NCBI GenBank assembly: GCA_026413225.1
Contig: CM048554.1
Span: 72,346,463-72,410,462 of the forward strand
Source of the DNA: Otis tarda
Lineage: Eukaryota > Chordata > Aves > Otidiformes > Otididae
Length of the DNA stretch: 64,000 nucleotides
Direction of reading: 5' to 3'
The number at the start of each line of letters is the position of its first letter. Position 1 is the first letter of the stretch. A program made the position numbers and the translations under genes. The notes under the pieces are model-generated. The model had not been told where the DNA came from, did no database searches, and saw nothing but the letters and a program-made list of their open reading frames with translations. Shown here in pieces: positions 1 to 12,600 of the stretch.

Positions 1-2986
1 GAACCTTAACTGAAGCAGCTCAGTAGACCAAAAGTAAGCCTCACCACCTGAGAAGATGAAAAAAAGTGCACAGCATAATTAACATTCGCCCTCTGTTACC
101 GACAAGAGCAAGCTGTACTTAACTTCATTCGCCTTCACAATACTAGTGTTACTGCTGAGGGTTCCAGACATCACTTTTATTCAGAACTGGATTTTGCAAC
201 ACTGCAACATCCTGCTTAACTACAAGTTAATTTGGAAGTGTGATATCATCAGTCCATACCCCATAAGGAGCTTAGCACCAAAAGGAAGGCAATGTATCTG
301 CTATTATCAGAAATAAGCATATACTCAAGCCATATGAACGGCAACTCTCCAAAACCAGTTTAAAAGGCTTAGCTGATAAGATGTTGTGGAAAAAGTGGTT
401 GTGGCTGCTATCCCAGAAAACCCATTGAACACTCATGGAGAACATACATGTGTAGTGGCAGGCTATTCTCACTAACTCTAAAAGTTTGTAAAAAACCACT
501 GATTTAAAGTGTTTCAGTTGCTCTGCATTGTCTTGCCTTCTTCAATTATGTTCCAACAAACTGGAACCCAATCTGGCCATTAAATTAGCATATTCTGGTA
601 TCAAAGGAATAACAGAAGAGCGAACTACTAAAAAGCCTTCTATCTTGATACTAAAGTCATGAGGTCATAGCTATACTTTCAGATTTCAAAGGTGTTAGCA
701 AAAACCTCTTAACATGCAACTTCAGCATGAACATAACAACACATGGAAACAGCAGCAAATAACCTCCAAGATTTTTTTTTTTCCTGAATTGCTAAAAAAG
801 ACAACTGTTCTGCAAGGTTATTTCAGCTACACTGCTTTTCAGAGGATGTAACCTTGTCATTTCTGGTCATCATATTTACAGTCTTGTAATAGTTATCTTA
901 GATCTGACTGGATCTCAACACGTGTACTGGAGAAGCACAAATAGCTTCTCCACAATGAAGACATCAGACACTACAACAGCGCTGGCTCCTCCCTGTCAGA
1001 CAGGATCTCAGCATCAGTGGCTACCTAAGCACTGGCTGCTGCCTTCTCCCTCCTCAATGTTGAATGGCTGCACAGTGAGCAAGCTGAAAACCAAGATCAC
1101 CAAGAAATATGACTGTCAGCTGTATCTGTTCCTCAATTCTGTTCTCATACATGTAATTGTACAAAGCAGGGATCTAAAAAGGAACTAAGCGTACACACAT
1201 AACATATTAGGCAATACTGCAAATAGCTTGAGGTTTGACAGAAATTACAGATGCTGTACAATAAAATGCCTCTTCAGGCTACGAGGGAAACTCTCACTCC
1301 TGTTTGGTACTAATGTTTACTCTGCAGCATTTAACCTGGTTGAATGCTTTCCAACTTAAGAGTAAAAAGTATCAACATATAAATGGCTTTTCAGATGGTA
1401 CTGAACTGTTTTCTGCATCCTTGATAAAGTTATACAAATATTTTATACCATTCCTTGACTTGCAAACAAGGAATATTTCTCCCACTGAAACACAACATAA
1501 CCAAGATCCACAACAGCCCTGCACAGATGGCCAGTTTAAATTGCTAAATGACTGGTATTAAGCCCAGTTTCTTTAAAAAGATGCTAGAGAATTAAGTGAA
1601 AGCCAAGGCATTTGAGTCTTATATCGCATAGAAAGGACTAGACATGAAAGAGAACTATTAATGGCAGTGGTTTAAAAAAAAAATATAAATGCCTATGCTC
1701 AGGGAAAGGCCTGCATACCTCAGATGCTTCTGCACACTTGACAGTAGATTCCACCTACTTACGTGGGATGCACTGTTGAGTTTTTCCCTGAAAGAGCACT
1801 AGAAGACAACTGTTACAGACTGTACCTCCAACCTGGCATAAATCTACAGAATTAAGCTAATGTTCATGATACCTCTAGACAGCCATCAGAAAGTGGCTCA
1901 AAACAGTTCAATACTGGTCTCCTACAGTCTCACCATTGACAGCAAGAGCACTGGAATCTTCAGCACAAAACTTTCTCCTCTGGAGAGGACAGAAACAGGA
2001 CACAGTCCATCTCATGTGTTATTAGCCCTTCTGAGTTGATAGCTTGTCTAGTCTTAGTTAGAGATTATCTCTCAACTGCTGGGTAGAAAGTTCACCTAAG
2101 AATATATTGAATATGGCTGGTTTCATCTCCTCAGTAGGAAAGGATAGGTATGAGGAAGACAGATTTGTTCCCTGATTATTCCACAGAACATTAAATCCAA
2201 ACTCTGAGCTTATCTTTAAGGTATTCAGTGATGTGGAATCTATGTAGCTGCAGGAATGAAAGTTCAACAGTCTTACACCTCAGACCCAGTAATGAATAAA
2301 ATCACATAGTACATATGAAAAACACCAGCTTGCACACACACTGGCTCAGAGTTAACTCAAACATCAAGTAGCACCAGCCCTTACACTAAATGCAGACCAT
2401 GTAATTTTGTTTACAGCACACAGGACACACACGCTTATGTTTAACTACCTTTCCATTCTGCCTCTCCACAAGAGAAAGAGTACTTGAGAACAGATGGCTA
2501 CTCTCATTCATCCACTTCTGAAAGTTCAGACATAGCTCAAACAGAGCTTACAAGAGCAGGCAGGCTAAAGCTTTTCCCTACTAATAGCCTGTACCGTGTA
2601 TGGTCATGGATGCCAGATGCCAGCAGTTCCTGTCAGCCCAGGGCTGGGGACAAGGCTCTAGAAAGGCCTCACCAGCCAGGGTCGGGTCACCCTGACACAG
2701 GAGCTGGGGCAGGAGGGCACTCAGAGCATTCCCTGGGCTCACTAGGGCCAGGAGCTCCTCAGAGGCCAAAAAGCTCCAGGGGACGGGAAAGGAGCTGCCG
2801 ACAGCGAGGCTGGCACCCGGTTCGGGAAGACCCCGGGAGAGGGAGCAGCCCTGACCCCACGCCGGTGCCGCAGCGGGCCCAGGCGGCGCCAGCTTGCCCG
2901 GAGGCGCTCCCCAGGGCGGCCACCGCCCGGGCCGGGACTCGAGGCACATCCCCGGTACGACCTCCCCGCCCGCCATCCCCGCTCAC
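1..2986 (-). other. NUS1: NUS1 intron 1 (5' part, continues off the left edge)
   Basis: This stretch follows the exon 1 donor (G|GTGAGC, exon base 2987, intron from 2986) and is transcribed leftwards. I looked on the minus strand for the expected second exon (the part after the YDH motif) and did not see it, so it should lie outside the window. The first 2.4 kb are AT-rich with no repeat I recognise; GC content rises sharply from about 2.6 kb into the CpG island. Confidence 0.75.
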
Positions 2987-3392
2987 CGTTATGGTCGTAG
3001 ACGCTGACGTAGGAGATGCCCACCGCCATGCACCACACCACCAGGCTGGCCATGTCCGCGTAGCTCGGCTCCTCCTCGGTGACCACCAGCCCCATGTGCA
3101 CCGGCAGCTTCTGCAGGGCCCGCCCGTCCGACCGCCACCGCTGCCGGCCCTGTCCCGTGGCCCCCGGCCGCCGCCGCGCCACCCCCGCCTTACGGAAGGC
3201 GAAAGCCCCGGCGGCGGGGCCCAGGAGGGCGCAGGAGGCGGCGGCGGAGGCGGCGCGGCGCCAGAGCCAGGCGCGGGGCCCGGCGGCGGCGGCGCGGCCG
3301 CGCAGACAGGCGAGGAGCGCGCGCTGCAGGCACAGCAGGGCGCGCAGCAGGGCGTGCAGCGCGCGCCACGCCAGCCCGCCCACCCCGCTCAT
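2987..3392 (-). CDS. NUS1: NUS1 (Nogo-B receptor, dehydrodolichyl diphosphate synthase subunit), coding exon 1, partial gene
   Basis: NUS1/NgBR pairs with DHDDS to form the ER cis-prenyltransferase that makes the dolichol backbone for protein glycosylation; the family is also reported to bind Nogo-B and NPC2. Exon 1 gives 135 codons plus one base. It opens with [17 protein letters not shown], followed by a Leu/Ala-rich and Arg-rich membrane-proximal part (about residues 5-65). The family-typical blocks [18 protein letters not shown] (about 86-103) and [20 protein letters not shown] (about 115-134) come next, close to the human protein as I recall it. The start is the first ATG of this frame and matches the usual NUS1 N-terminus. 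The exon ends AACG|GTGAGC in phase 1. The C-terminal catalytic part (RxG motif) is outside the window. Chance open frames overlap it on both strands because the DNA is very GC-rich. Confidence 0.95.
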
Positions 3393-3900
3393 GGGGGGCG
3401 CGCGGCGCGGGGCGGCGGCGCCGCCGCCAACCGACAGGAGCGCGCGGGGCAGCGGCGCCGGGGCTCGCGGGAGGGAGAGGAGCGGGGTTGAGGTGCCTCA
3501 GCCGCGGCGCGTCGCCTGCCTGTTCAGCGCCATCCCCTCACTGAGTCCGCGTCCCCCGCCCGGCAACCGCCGCCAGCGCGGCCATCTTCCTGCCGCCGCG
3601 CCTGATCTTTCACCTCTCACCCCGCCACATGCAAAGCGCCCGTTGGCCGCCAGGCACGCTGCCGTCACTTCCGTCCGCGGAGCGCGAATGACGTGGCTCG
3701 GAGGGAAGGGACGGGGCGGGGCGGGGGGAGGAGGGGAGGGGAGGACGGGAACGGCCCACGGCGAGTGGGCGGGGTCTCGGGGCGGGGCCGCGCCCCCTGG
3801 CGGCTATTGCTGGTGGCGGCCCCGCTTGTGGGTGGGGCCGTTTGGAGGAGCCTTGCTGGTCTCCGGTTAGCCTCCAGTTTCTGGGCTCTTCCTCGGCCCG
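3393..3900 (-). promoter_or_regulatory. NUS1: NUS1 CpG-island promoter
   Basis: A CpG-dense island covers exon 1 and about 500 bp upstream of the NUS1 start (roughly 2740-3900 in all). Visible candidate elements are an ETS-type CACTTCCG at about 3666-3673, a CRE/ATF-like TGACGTGG at 3689-3696, and clustered GC boxes (GGGGCGGGGCGGGG) at about 3713-3726. There is no clear TATA box, as expected for a housekeeping gene. Site identities are inferred from consensus only. Confidence 0.7.
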
Positions 3901-5944
3901 GGCGGCAAGGCTGCCGAACTTTCCGGCCCCTTCAGGGGCTCATCCTAACCCTTCCTGTGCCCAGCCCCGTGCCTTGGTCTTCTTGGCTCCTATAGTGCCT
4001 GTAGTGCTCTGTGCATGCTGGCATTTGAAACAGGGAAATCTGAATGCTATGGATCAGCCAGGCCTCATGGGTGTCTTTATTAAATATGTAACACCTTCAA
4101 AGCATGCTGCAAATACTCGCAGGGCGGTTCTGCAGTGTGGCTATGGGAAACGGGGTAGTGCGGCCTTCGGACACCCACTGAGCCTGCCCCTGTGGTGGCC
4201 AAGGCAGTGAGGCCTCAGGGGTGTGTGGCCTGTTTTGCAGTCTCCCACAAAACCTGCAGTTCCCAGGTTTGGCAACTTTGGCTTGTAAGGGCTCGCAGAT
4301 CCAAAGACACAAATCCCACTGCAGGCAAAAGCCAGAGCCAGAGCTAATGAGCTAGACCTGTGCCATCAGACAGATGTGTGGGCTGAAATGACACAGGGAG
4401 ATATTTGAATGTATTCTATTTTAAGAATCTGCCAATATAAAATTAAATGAAAAATTCTGTGTCACAAAAATATTTTTCTTGCTCAGAAAATAACTGCTTT
4501 CCAGACTTCTAATACATATTGACATTAGCCAGCAAAAATAACACAGTCAAACTGTGAGGAAGGCTTGTGCTGTTCCATAAATATCTAAATCTTTAGCTAC
4601 CAAAAATTTGAGTGGCTGATGATATGTTAAAAAGTTAAAATGTAAAGAAAAATGAACATAGGTCTTTCTATTCCAGTTGTATATGTTAATGTGTTGGGTG
4701 CCTAAGAAACCAATTGCATTTGCATAGCCAACGTAACCAAATAGCTGCACTCTGGCACCTGACAGAACAGCTGCTGTGAATGTGAGTGATTACTCAGTTA
4801 CTGAATGCCAACAGGAGATAAAGAATAATAGAAATTGTTTGCTTTGAAAAGTAATTTGCTGGTGTTATTACTCCTCAGCTATCAGCCAAGATTTATGAAC
4901 TGCCAGGAAACCCTAGATTACTGTTTTTAAATCACTGGTTTTAGTGGTTTCAGTAATCCAATTTTGTTTGGTTTTCAAGCACTTTGGGAACTGCTTGATA
5001 AAATTTGTACATACATCAGAGTTGATGCATATACCATTGAGTCCTTTTTCGTTGTGTGCGGAAGTCTGGAAGGTTCCTTCCAGTGAAGGGGGGCACTTGC
5101 AGTGTGTACTCCCACGTGAAATACTTCTAACCCAACAGTATACACACAGCATCTTGAGCTATATTGTAGTCAATTAGCTATTCAGCTACTCAGATACACT
5201 CTTCCAAAAACTTCGTATCACTTGATCTTATCCTAGTATTTGCCAGAGGTAGAGATCTATTTCCTGAGAATCTCCCTTTTTCTGTTTGCAACAATAGAAT
5301 TGGGTCAAATCGACCCCAGTGTTTTTATTTCACATTATTAATTAACTTTGGAACTAGTACTAAATCTCATTAACCAGGGCACTGATTCTTCTGTTTATTG
5401 CATTTGCTATGATGAAGATGAGCCTTCTGTGTTTTGCCTGGAGCTCAGCTAATTTAGTCTAATGTCATTTAAAATAGTCTAAAGTAAATAAAAGGGCAAA
5501 TATTCATGAAAACTGGAACTAATTTCTCAAAAGCAAGAATCTCTGAAAAATCTTGAGAAATTGCCCACATCAGTGCAACTCTCCATCTCAAACTGCAGAC
5601 CTGTGAGTTTAAATGTGTTGAATGCCAGACTCCTAGTAATATTATCTTGTGGTATTCAGGATTTTATTTATGGTGTTTTTATGCAACTATAGGAATGCTC
5701 TACTATAAAAAGGTCCATACAGAGTTACAAACAATTTTTCTAAGAGATAGTAATTGTATTCTTACTTCCCTCAAACTACTTAGTACTAATGGCATAGAAA
5801 ACGTATTTTTTAAATGATTTTCAGTTTAAAATGGCATCCTTTCTATAGCCCTTCTGTCACCGCAATTAACTCTTACAGTACAAATTAAAGAGGGGAAGTT
5901 AATGGCAGATCAGCAGGCTGGTTGTCAATAGAGATGCTGGTGGT
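3901..5944. other. Intergenic DNA between the NUS1 promoter and the NEPN 3' end
   Basis: Mostly AT-rich sequence. I see no gene, RNA or clear repeat. Short open frames here have no recognisable domains. The right part may hold NEPN 3' UTR, since minus-strand AATAAA motifs occur (for example near 5665). Confidence 0.5.
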
Positions 5945-6163
5945 AGAGGGCATGAAGAAATTTTTTACAATGAGAGTGGTGAAACACTGGCCCAGGTTGC
6001 CCAGAGAGGTGGTGGATGCCCCATCCCTGGAAACATTCAAGGCCAGGTTGGACAGGGCTCTGAGCAACCTGATCTAGTCGAAGATGTCCCTGCTCCTTGC
6101 AGGGGGGTTGGACTAGATGACCTTTATTGGTCCCTTCCAACCCAAACCATTCTATGATTCTAT
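5945..6163 (+). mobile_element. CR1 LINE 3' fragment
   Basis: About 220 bp of the 3' end of a CR1 retrotransposon. It contains GCCCAGAGAGGTGGTGGATG, the run GGTTGGACTAGATGACC and the terminal repeats TTCTATGATTCTAT. It is 5'-truncated, as is normal for CR1. It lies antisense to NEPN, ending 35 bp beyond the NEPN stop codon, so it is probably inside the NEPN 3' UTR. Confidence 0.93.
6123..6128 (-). terminator. NEPN: Candidate NEPN poly(A) signal inside the CR1 fragment
   Basis: On the minus strand this reads AATAAA, 69 bp past the NEPN stop codon. The other CR1 copies in this window read TTTAAAGG or TGTAAAG at the same place, so the hexamer seems to come from point changes in this copy. No strong GU-rich element follows, so use is uncertain; further minus-strand hexamers lie near 5665. 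Confidence 0.35.
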
Positions 6164-6197
6164 CAACTTCAAGGTTCACCATTGATTAACCATGGGG

Positions 6198-6645
6198 TTA
6201 ATCTAATTCATAATCATAGTAATCATCATCTGTGTTTACTCCAATGGTGGAGGCCTCATTGGGTTTAATTTTCTTTTTGTCCTCTTTGCCTCTTTCCACG
6301 GAAGAGAGATTATCTTCACACTGCTGCAGAATCTTTTTGGAAGACATCCAACTTTCTCCTCGGCTTTCTGCTGGTGCCACACACTGCCCTCCCCTGACAT
6401 CCGTTCCTTTGGCCACCAGCGCTCTTCTGGTTCTGAGAAGGTCACAGGTGCAGTTCCAAGGGTTTCCGTCTAAATACAGATGACGGAGACGAGGTAAATA
6501 CTCTAAGACTTTGCGATCCAAGGCAGATATTTTGTTGTTCCGTAAGTTTAGAACCTGAAGCTGTTTCAAATCCTTCAGCTCTTGTTCTCCAATATCCTTT
6601 ATGTCATTTCCCTTTAGATCCAATCTAGCAAGGGTGTCTGGAAGT
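6198..6645 (-). CDS. NEPN: NEPN coding exon 3 (last LRRs, LRR C-terminal cap, acidic tail)
   Basis: The acceptor is TTTTTATTCAG|A at 6646-6647. The first base completes an Arg codon begun in exon 2, giving LPDTLARLDLKGN, which continues the leucine-rich repeat register exactly. It encodes the last LRRs, then a cap with cysteines in NPWNCTCDLL and two further cysteines, a Lys-rich linker, and the tail NTDDDYYDYELD before TAA. The frame is also open further upstream as a TTG-initiated run, but no ATG fits and the splice phase explains it. Confidence 0.9.
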
Positions 6646-9600
6646 CTGAATAAAAATAAAACAACACAAAGGTGTTATGTTCATTATATTGATTCTGTTT
6701 GTGTAATTGGTGTTTGGTGGTACGTACTTGCCCAGGCACATCTGACATATTAAATAAAAATATCACTAACAAAAATGCAATCTTCTGAAAAAAAAGATCT
6801 GGTCCTGAAACATTCATGTCTTTTTTTCTAAGTTATAGGAATACTGTCTATGCACACTTGAACTCTTTTCCCAAATTACTGCAGTTCTGACCTGTACTGA
6901 CTGTGTTTCTACAACTGAACTAAACAGCAATTTTAGTCCTACTGTACTATGAAGAAAGTTATATGTTCAATTGAATGTCAAGCTTAAAAACACATTTTTT
7001 ACCCTTTAATTCCATAAGTATACCAATGACTAAATTACAGCAGCAGGAAAGACCAAAAGTTTAGAGAAGCATGGCAACACCGTTCCTTCAAGTACTTCTA
7101 GATACAATTTGGTTAAAAAGGTTTTTTTAGTTCAGTTCATAAAGACCTAGAATTTATCTTCGATTTTGTTCTCCTACTCCCATCAGATTCAAAAGTCAAT
7201 CATCACTGAAGTAGCCCATCTGATGATATACTGTTTAATAAATCAACAAAAGGGAAAATAAAAATGCTTTTTAATGGTCTTTTAAAATAGTTCTTTAAAG
7301 AATTAGAACTGATTAAATTTAAAAGAAAAAAATGTATAATCTCTGGATATGATACTAGATTGGTCAGTATCATTCTTATTTTCATACATCTTACAAATGT
7401 ATGTGATATGACTGTTTTATTTCAAAAGTCTTTCTCATTTATGATTTTCTAATTTCCTCCTGCTCTATTTAGTGACAAGTGCTTAACAGAAAAGCCAGTT
7501 AATTGGCATGGAGTATTTTTAATAAAATTTGAAAGTATCTTAAAAATCATTTTACTATAGTTATATGCAAAGTGATGAGATTAAGAATTATGGCAAGAGA
7601 TTTTAAGGGAACTGTAACTCTCAGGGAAATTATAAGTATTTCTACCAAGAGCTATTTAGAATAGAACAGCAGTATACCACAACCGGTGAAGGTTGATGTG
7701 ATAGTTTATCTCAATGTAATGATTGGAGATACTCTTGACAATTATTAAGAGGGTACATTGTGATCCTCACCGGCTCTTTTTTATGAAGCTGAGTTTATCC
7801 TCTTAGGCTGAAAGGTGGTTGCCATATTTGTGTAAATCTCACACCTTCAGTGGGACTGTTTCAAGAGTAGGGCAGTTCTGTATTGTGCTGTATTTCCCGG
7901 GGGAGATGAGAATTTTATGTGTTGATGTGGTGAGTCACTCCACAAAATCTGATCTTACCAAATGCATGTGACTGCAATAAATTTGTTTTGAAACCTAACC
8001 ACAAGCGATGATTATAGTTGCCCAGTATGACACTGTAATGTCAAAAGGGTCCTCCGGGGTAAAACTCTAGTACCACTGGTGTCAAAGGCAGTAGGACATC
8101 ACCTGAGATGTTTATCAAAAGCAGTTACAGTCTAAAGCCTGACCAGCAAGTCCTTAAACCTCTGCAGAGTCTTACTGTATTAATGCTGGACTTAGGCTTT
8201 ACGGCTGTGTTGTTTGACTTCAGACTGCATTGATCTTGAGAAAATAATGACACTGGAGTACACGATGAGTGATCCTCCTGCTGGCAGAGAAGCTGTGTAC
8301 ACTCGGGAGCTAACCATGGCAGCCATACTGTGATGCAGCTGCCCCAGGGAGCATCCTCAGACTCTTCCCTGCATTTTCACCACTCCCTGTGCGATTTTAT
8401 GGAGTATGGGCTCTTCTGTACGAGTCCTGAAAATACTTGGTGTCATGGTTTTGACATTCTCTTGTTGAGAATTATTTTATTCTCAAAATAAAACAAAAGA
8501 AGCTTTCAGTGTCCTCATTCCTGACAAATAACTGCTAAGACCTACTAACTGTGGCACATTAACTATATTTTTTAACCTTTGACACTGGTGACTGAGTTCT
8601 CAGATAACTGTCAGAAGTAATACTTCTATTTCTGTGTATCCATGTGTACCTGGTGACCAGCAGACAGTTAAATTAAGTACATAAATTTTACATCTTGTCA
8701 TTTTTTCCCTCTTTTATGTTTATAGTCTCCAATTGAAAGCTATATTAATTGTTGAGTTGAAAATAAAAGTCCCCAGTATCTCCTTAAAAGGTGTACTGTT
8801 TAACAGCTAATAGAGAACACCTTCCTGTTAATTCTCTTGACTACGAAAGTTGCAAAATAAGATGGATTGGACAATACTAAAGTAACTAGAAAGCATTAAA
8901 CATTCCTGTCAAGCTAGACTGAAATCAAATATTTATACACCACTAAATCACTTTCTGATTATAAAGCTGCTGCCAAATAGATTCAAATGCTAAAGGACCT
9001 GATGCTAAACAAATTGAAATTTTACTGTATTATTTATTCGGGCTAGTTAAACCTGTCCACAAGCCATAAAAATAAAATTTAATAGTGCAGTTGTGTTAAG
9101 GAAGTTGATGTTAATGGAATTACATTGCTATTTTAATGTCATCTTATTGCACAGCTTTTTGAAATAATAAAATTGCCACTTTATATCAGACCAGCATCCA
9201 TTTGGCTTAACATACCATCTCTGATAATGAACAGGACCAACACTCAGATGAGTGCAAGAGAACCTATAAGCCAGGCATTAATGAACACAGTGTGCCCAAG
9301 GGATGTTTCTTCTGTGCTCCTTTGATTGGAATTTTGCTTATAGCCTGGAGCCAGAGAGCTTATATGCATTCCAAATACTTTGTAATATGTGAATTTAATG
9401 AAGTTGGGAATGCTAATATCCACGGAAAAAGCACATTCTTTTTTACCAGACTCAGCTCCTGAAATCTTAATATTTCAACAAAAATAAACTCAGTGTGGAT
9501 TGGTAGAAACATCAGCTTTAAAATTGCTGTCTTTCATTTTTATTGAATGCTCTATTAATTTTGTGTTAGGGGAGAACACAAATCTAAGCAGCAGTATAAC

Positions 9601-12600
9601 TTCTCCGTAATCATTCTGTTATATTCTCCTAGCAGGTTCCTTTTATTCGTGTGCTAATTAAACAAAGTGGTCTCACTGGCAGGGAGAGATGTGAAATGAG
9701 TAGATTCACTACGGGCCACAGATCTAATGAAAACAGCTCTACTTCTATGCTGAGGATAATTAGTGCCAGTTATGGCAATGGGTTTGTGGTATTGATAGAC
9801 TTCTACCATGACTGGGTCTGAATGCAAATTTTTTTCCAGCTTGGCCTTCATTCTCATAACGTAAGGAAGGAAAGATGACACCTGGGAACCAGCTGTCCTC
9901 AGATTCACTTGCCTCAGCGGAATAGAAATGAGGAGATTCTGTTCCAGTGCCAGATTTGAAAGCTGCGCACACTGCTGAAGAGCTCCTGCCTCAAACATGC
10001 TAACAGCATTGTGGTCAAGAAACAAGTGCTTGAGGTCTTGTAGTCCTTGGAAGTCCTGCGCTGTCACCCTTTGAATCAAGTTATTGCTGCAGTCGAGTTT
10101 CTGCAATCTGCCGGGCAGCCTGAGTGGCATTGTGTGGAGCTGGTTTTTAGAGAGCTCCAGTGTTGTTAAGTTAAGAAGAAGCTGGGCACCATCTATTGAG
10201 GTTAGCTGATTTTCTGACAAGAAGAACTCAGACAGGTTTTCTAGATGTTTCATGTCTCGAAGTCTTATTGTTTTGAGTTGGTTTTTCTCTAATTTTAGTG
10301 ACAGCAGGGATTTAGGTAAGTCAAGAGGCACTTTTGTCAGAAAGTTGCCGCTTAAACTGAGAAACTGTAGATTTTGGAAAGATGCAAAGAAGCTGGTTGG
10401 GAAAGAGTTCAGTTTATTGTCAGCCATGCTCAGATATTTCAGCCTAGGAAGCTTAAGTGGTGCAGACACAGATTCCATGTTGTTGCCATCCAGAATCAGA
10501 CTCTGTAAATTGGAAAGGGAGGAAAATGCACTCAGAGGCAGAGTCACAATCAAGTTGTTCCGAATATCAAGCACCCTTAGTTTCATCAAACCTTCAAAAT
10601 CAGACGCATGCAAAGTGTTGATGGAATTATCAGCGAGCTTTAAAATTTCAAGGCCAGATGGGAGGAAGGTGGGTATTTGCTTTAGCTGATTTTTGTAGAG
10701 TTCCAGGGACTTCAAGGTGCTCAGAGCTTTGAAAGTGTTGTTTTCTATTGATTCTGTGCCACTGCATGACAGGACCAACTCTTCGAGGGCTGACATTCTC
10801 CTGAAGTCAGTAATCTTAAAGAGAAAAAAATAATTCATGTGATAGTACACCATCCTTTTACTGATATCCTCACTGGTTACTTCTTCTGAATGCACTGGCA
10901 ATTGCTAGTGTGTATTCTTAAAGAATGAGAAACTAAGAGAAATGGAGCAGTAACGATAGAGATGCTACTATTGGTACCTGTGGCTTGCCAGCATGTACTT
11001 ACATTTCTAGAGTTTTGTTGTTTAAGTCCATATTGTGCCTGGTTTTGAGCAAACATATGTTAGAAGAAGGAATATTGCTTTTATCTCTGCCTAGTGGATA
11101 GCCTATGTAAAATGGAGAGCTAATATCACCAGTGGCAGAAATCTCTGCAGAGAATAAATGGTTTTTACATGTTCACTGTGCTCAACAGAGTTTGCTGGTG
11201 CAGGTTTGAGTTCATCATACAGCTATTTCCATATATCAGCAGTGTTGTCACCACTGCGTCTCATCCCCAGAGGAAGTACACATGGATATCAGCGCTTGTC
11301 CCCAGTATAAATTTTTGTCGGGAAACAAATAGCTGACTATTATATTACTTCTTCACTTCCTCCCTCCTTTTACTGAAAGTAAAAACCTCACGTATTAAGA
11401 TGACCAAACCAAAAGTGTCAGATCAGTTTGGTCTGAGAATCACCTCTGTGGAACAGATTGCTTTTAGAGGAACTTAGTTTTTGTTAGTTAGTAATAAACA
11501 GACACTTTGCAGTGGTAAATGGAACTTGACTGTAACTGTTGATGGTGACTGTAATATGTAGAGTCATACTAATTGTTTAATTATTTTTCTGCTCTGTTGG
11601 AACCTGCTTGTTTACAAAGCTTGCCATCTTGTGTCTCAAGTTAAGAAGCAAACTCAAGTGAATCTGGCAGTTTCCTCCAAGCTGAGATAGGAGGAAGCAT
11701 GCAATGAGAATGAGCCTGGGAGTCCTCCAAGCATATCAATTACTTAAACAATAGTTGTAGTTCTCTGAAATTATCAGAGATGCTGCCCATTGACCTAGAT
11801 ACTCAATTTTTTAAAATTAATTTATATGGAAATCACTGACATTTCAGAGCAAGATGAGCAGGTGTTCTGCATGGGAGAGGTGGGAAGGAGCATCCTCAGC
11901 TATTTTCCCTTCCCATGTCCAATAAACTTCTCAGTACAGATCTCAGGAGTACCACATCAGTAAGAGATGTTAAACTAAAGCTGTAGTCTTCATGCTATTT
12001 CCCCTGGGGCTTAGTTGCTACCAGCACATTTTACTCTCATTAAGAGAAGCAATAAAGCATGTTCTACAGCAGAACCACTCATCCCAGTCAGGAATCTACA
12101 CGGAAGGCAGCACAAATCCTTTTGTAGCTCAGTTACCAGGTAGTAATTTTGTTCTATGATGCTGATTGAACACATCTGGCTGTCATACTTGTGTGTGTCT
12201 GTCTTTTAAGAACAGAGATAGTGAGTACAAAGTCCTTTCCTAGTGTGATTTCCTTGACATTAACATGAACTAAAACAGCTGCTATATAGTATTTTGCAAA
12301 AACTAATTTGAATGGAAGCCAATGAAAGGAAATTTGTGTGCATGCATCTGTGTATAAGCATGAGCATTCTCTGAGAGGTTGCTAAATTTGCAGCATTTGC
12401 ATCAGCTTATAAAGGTGATTGTTAAAAGATTCCTTCTAGCTTAATTTATCTAAGTCTTGCCTGTTTTTGAGTTTTCTCTCTTTATCTTATCTACAAACCC
12501 AGCATTTTAACTTCTGTTAAAATTAGAGCCCAAACAGCTGTGAAAGGGGAGTCAGATTTCATTTTGCTTTGGTATCCTTAGTTGTCGCTAGCTTATGATG

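Noticed and set aside
2484..3870. Long open frames on both strands over the NUS1 island (335, 263 and 131 codons)
   Set aside because: Shadows of GC-rich DNA where stop codons are rare; Arg/Pro/Gly/Ala-rich with no domains. NUS1 exon 1 explains the region.
9907..9908. GT donor three codon positions into NEPN intron 2
   Set aside because: It would end exon 2 in phase 0 and shift exon 3 out of frame; the GC donor fits phase and repeat register.
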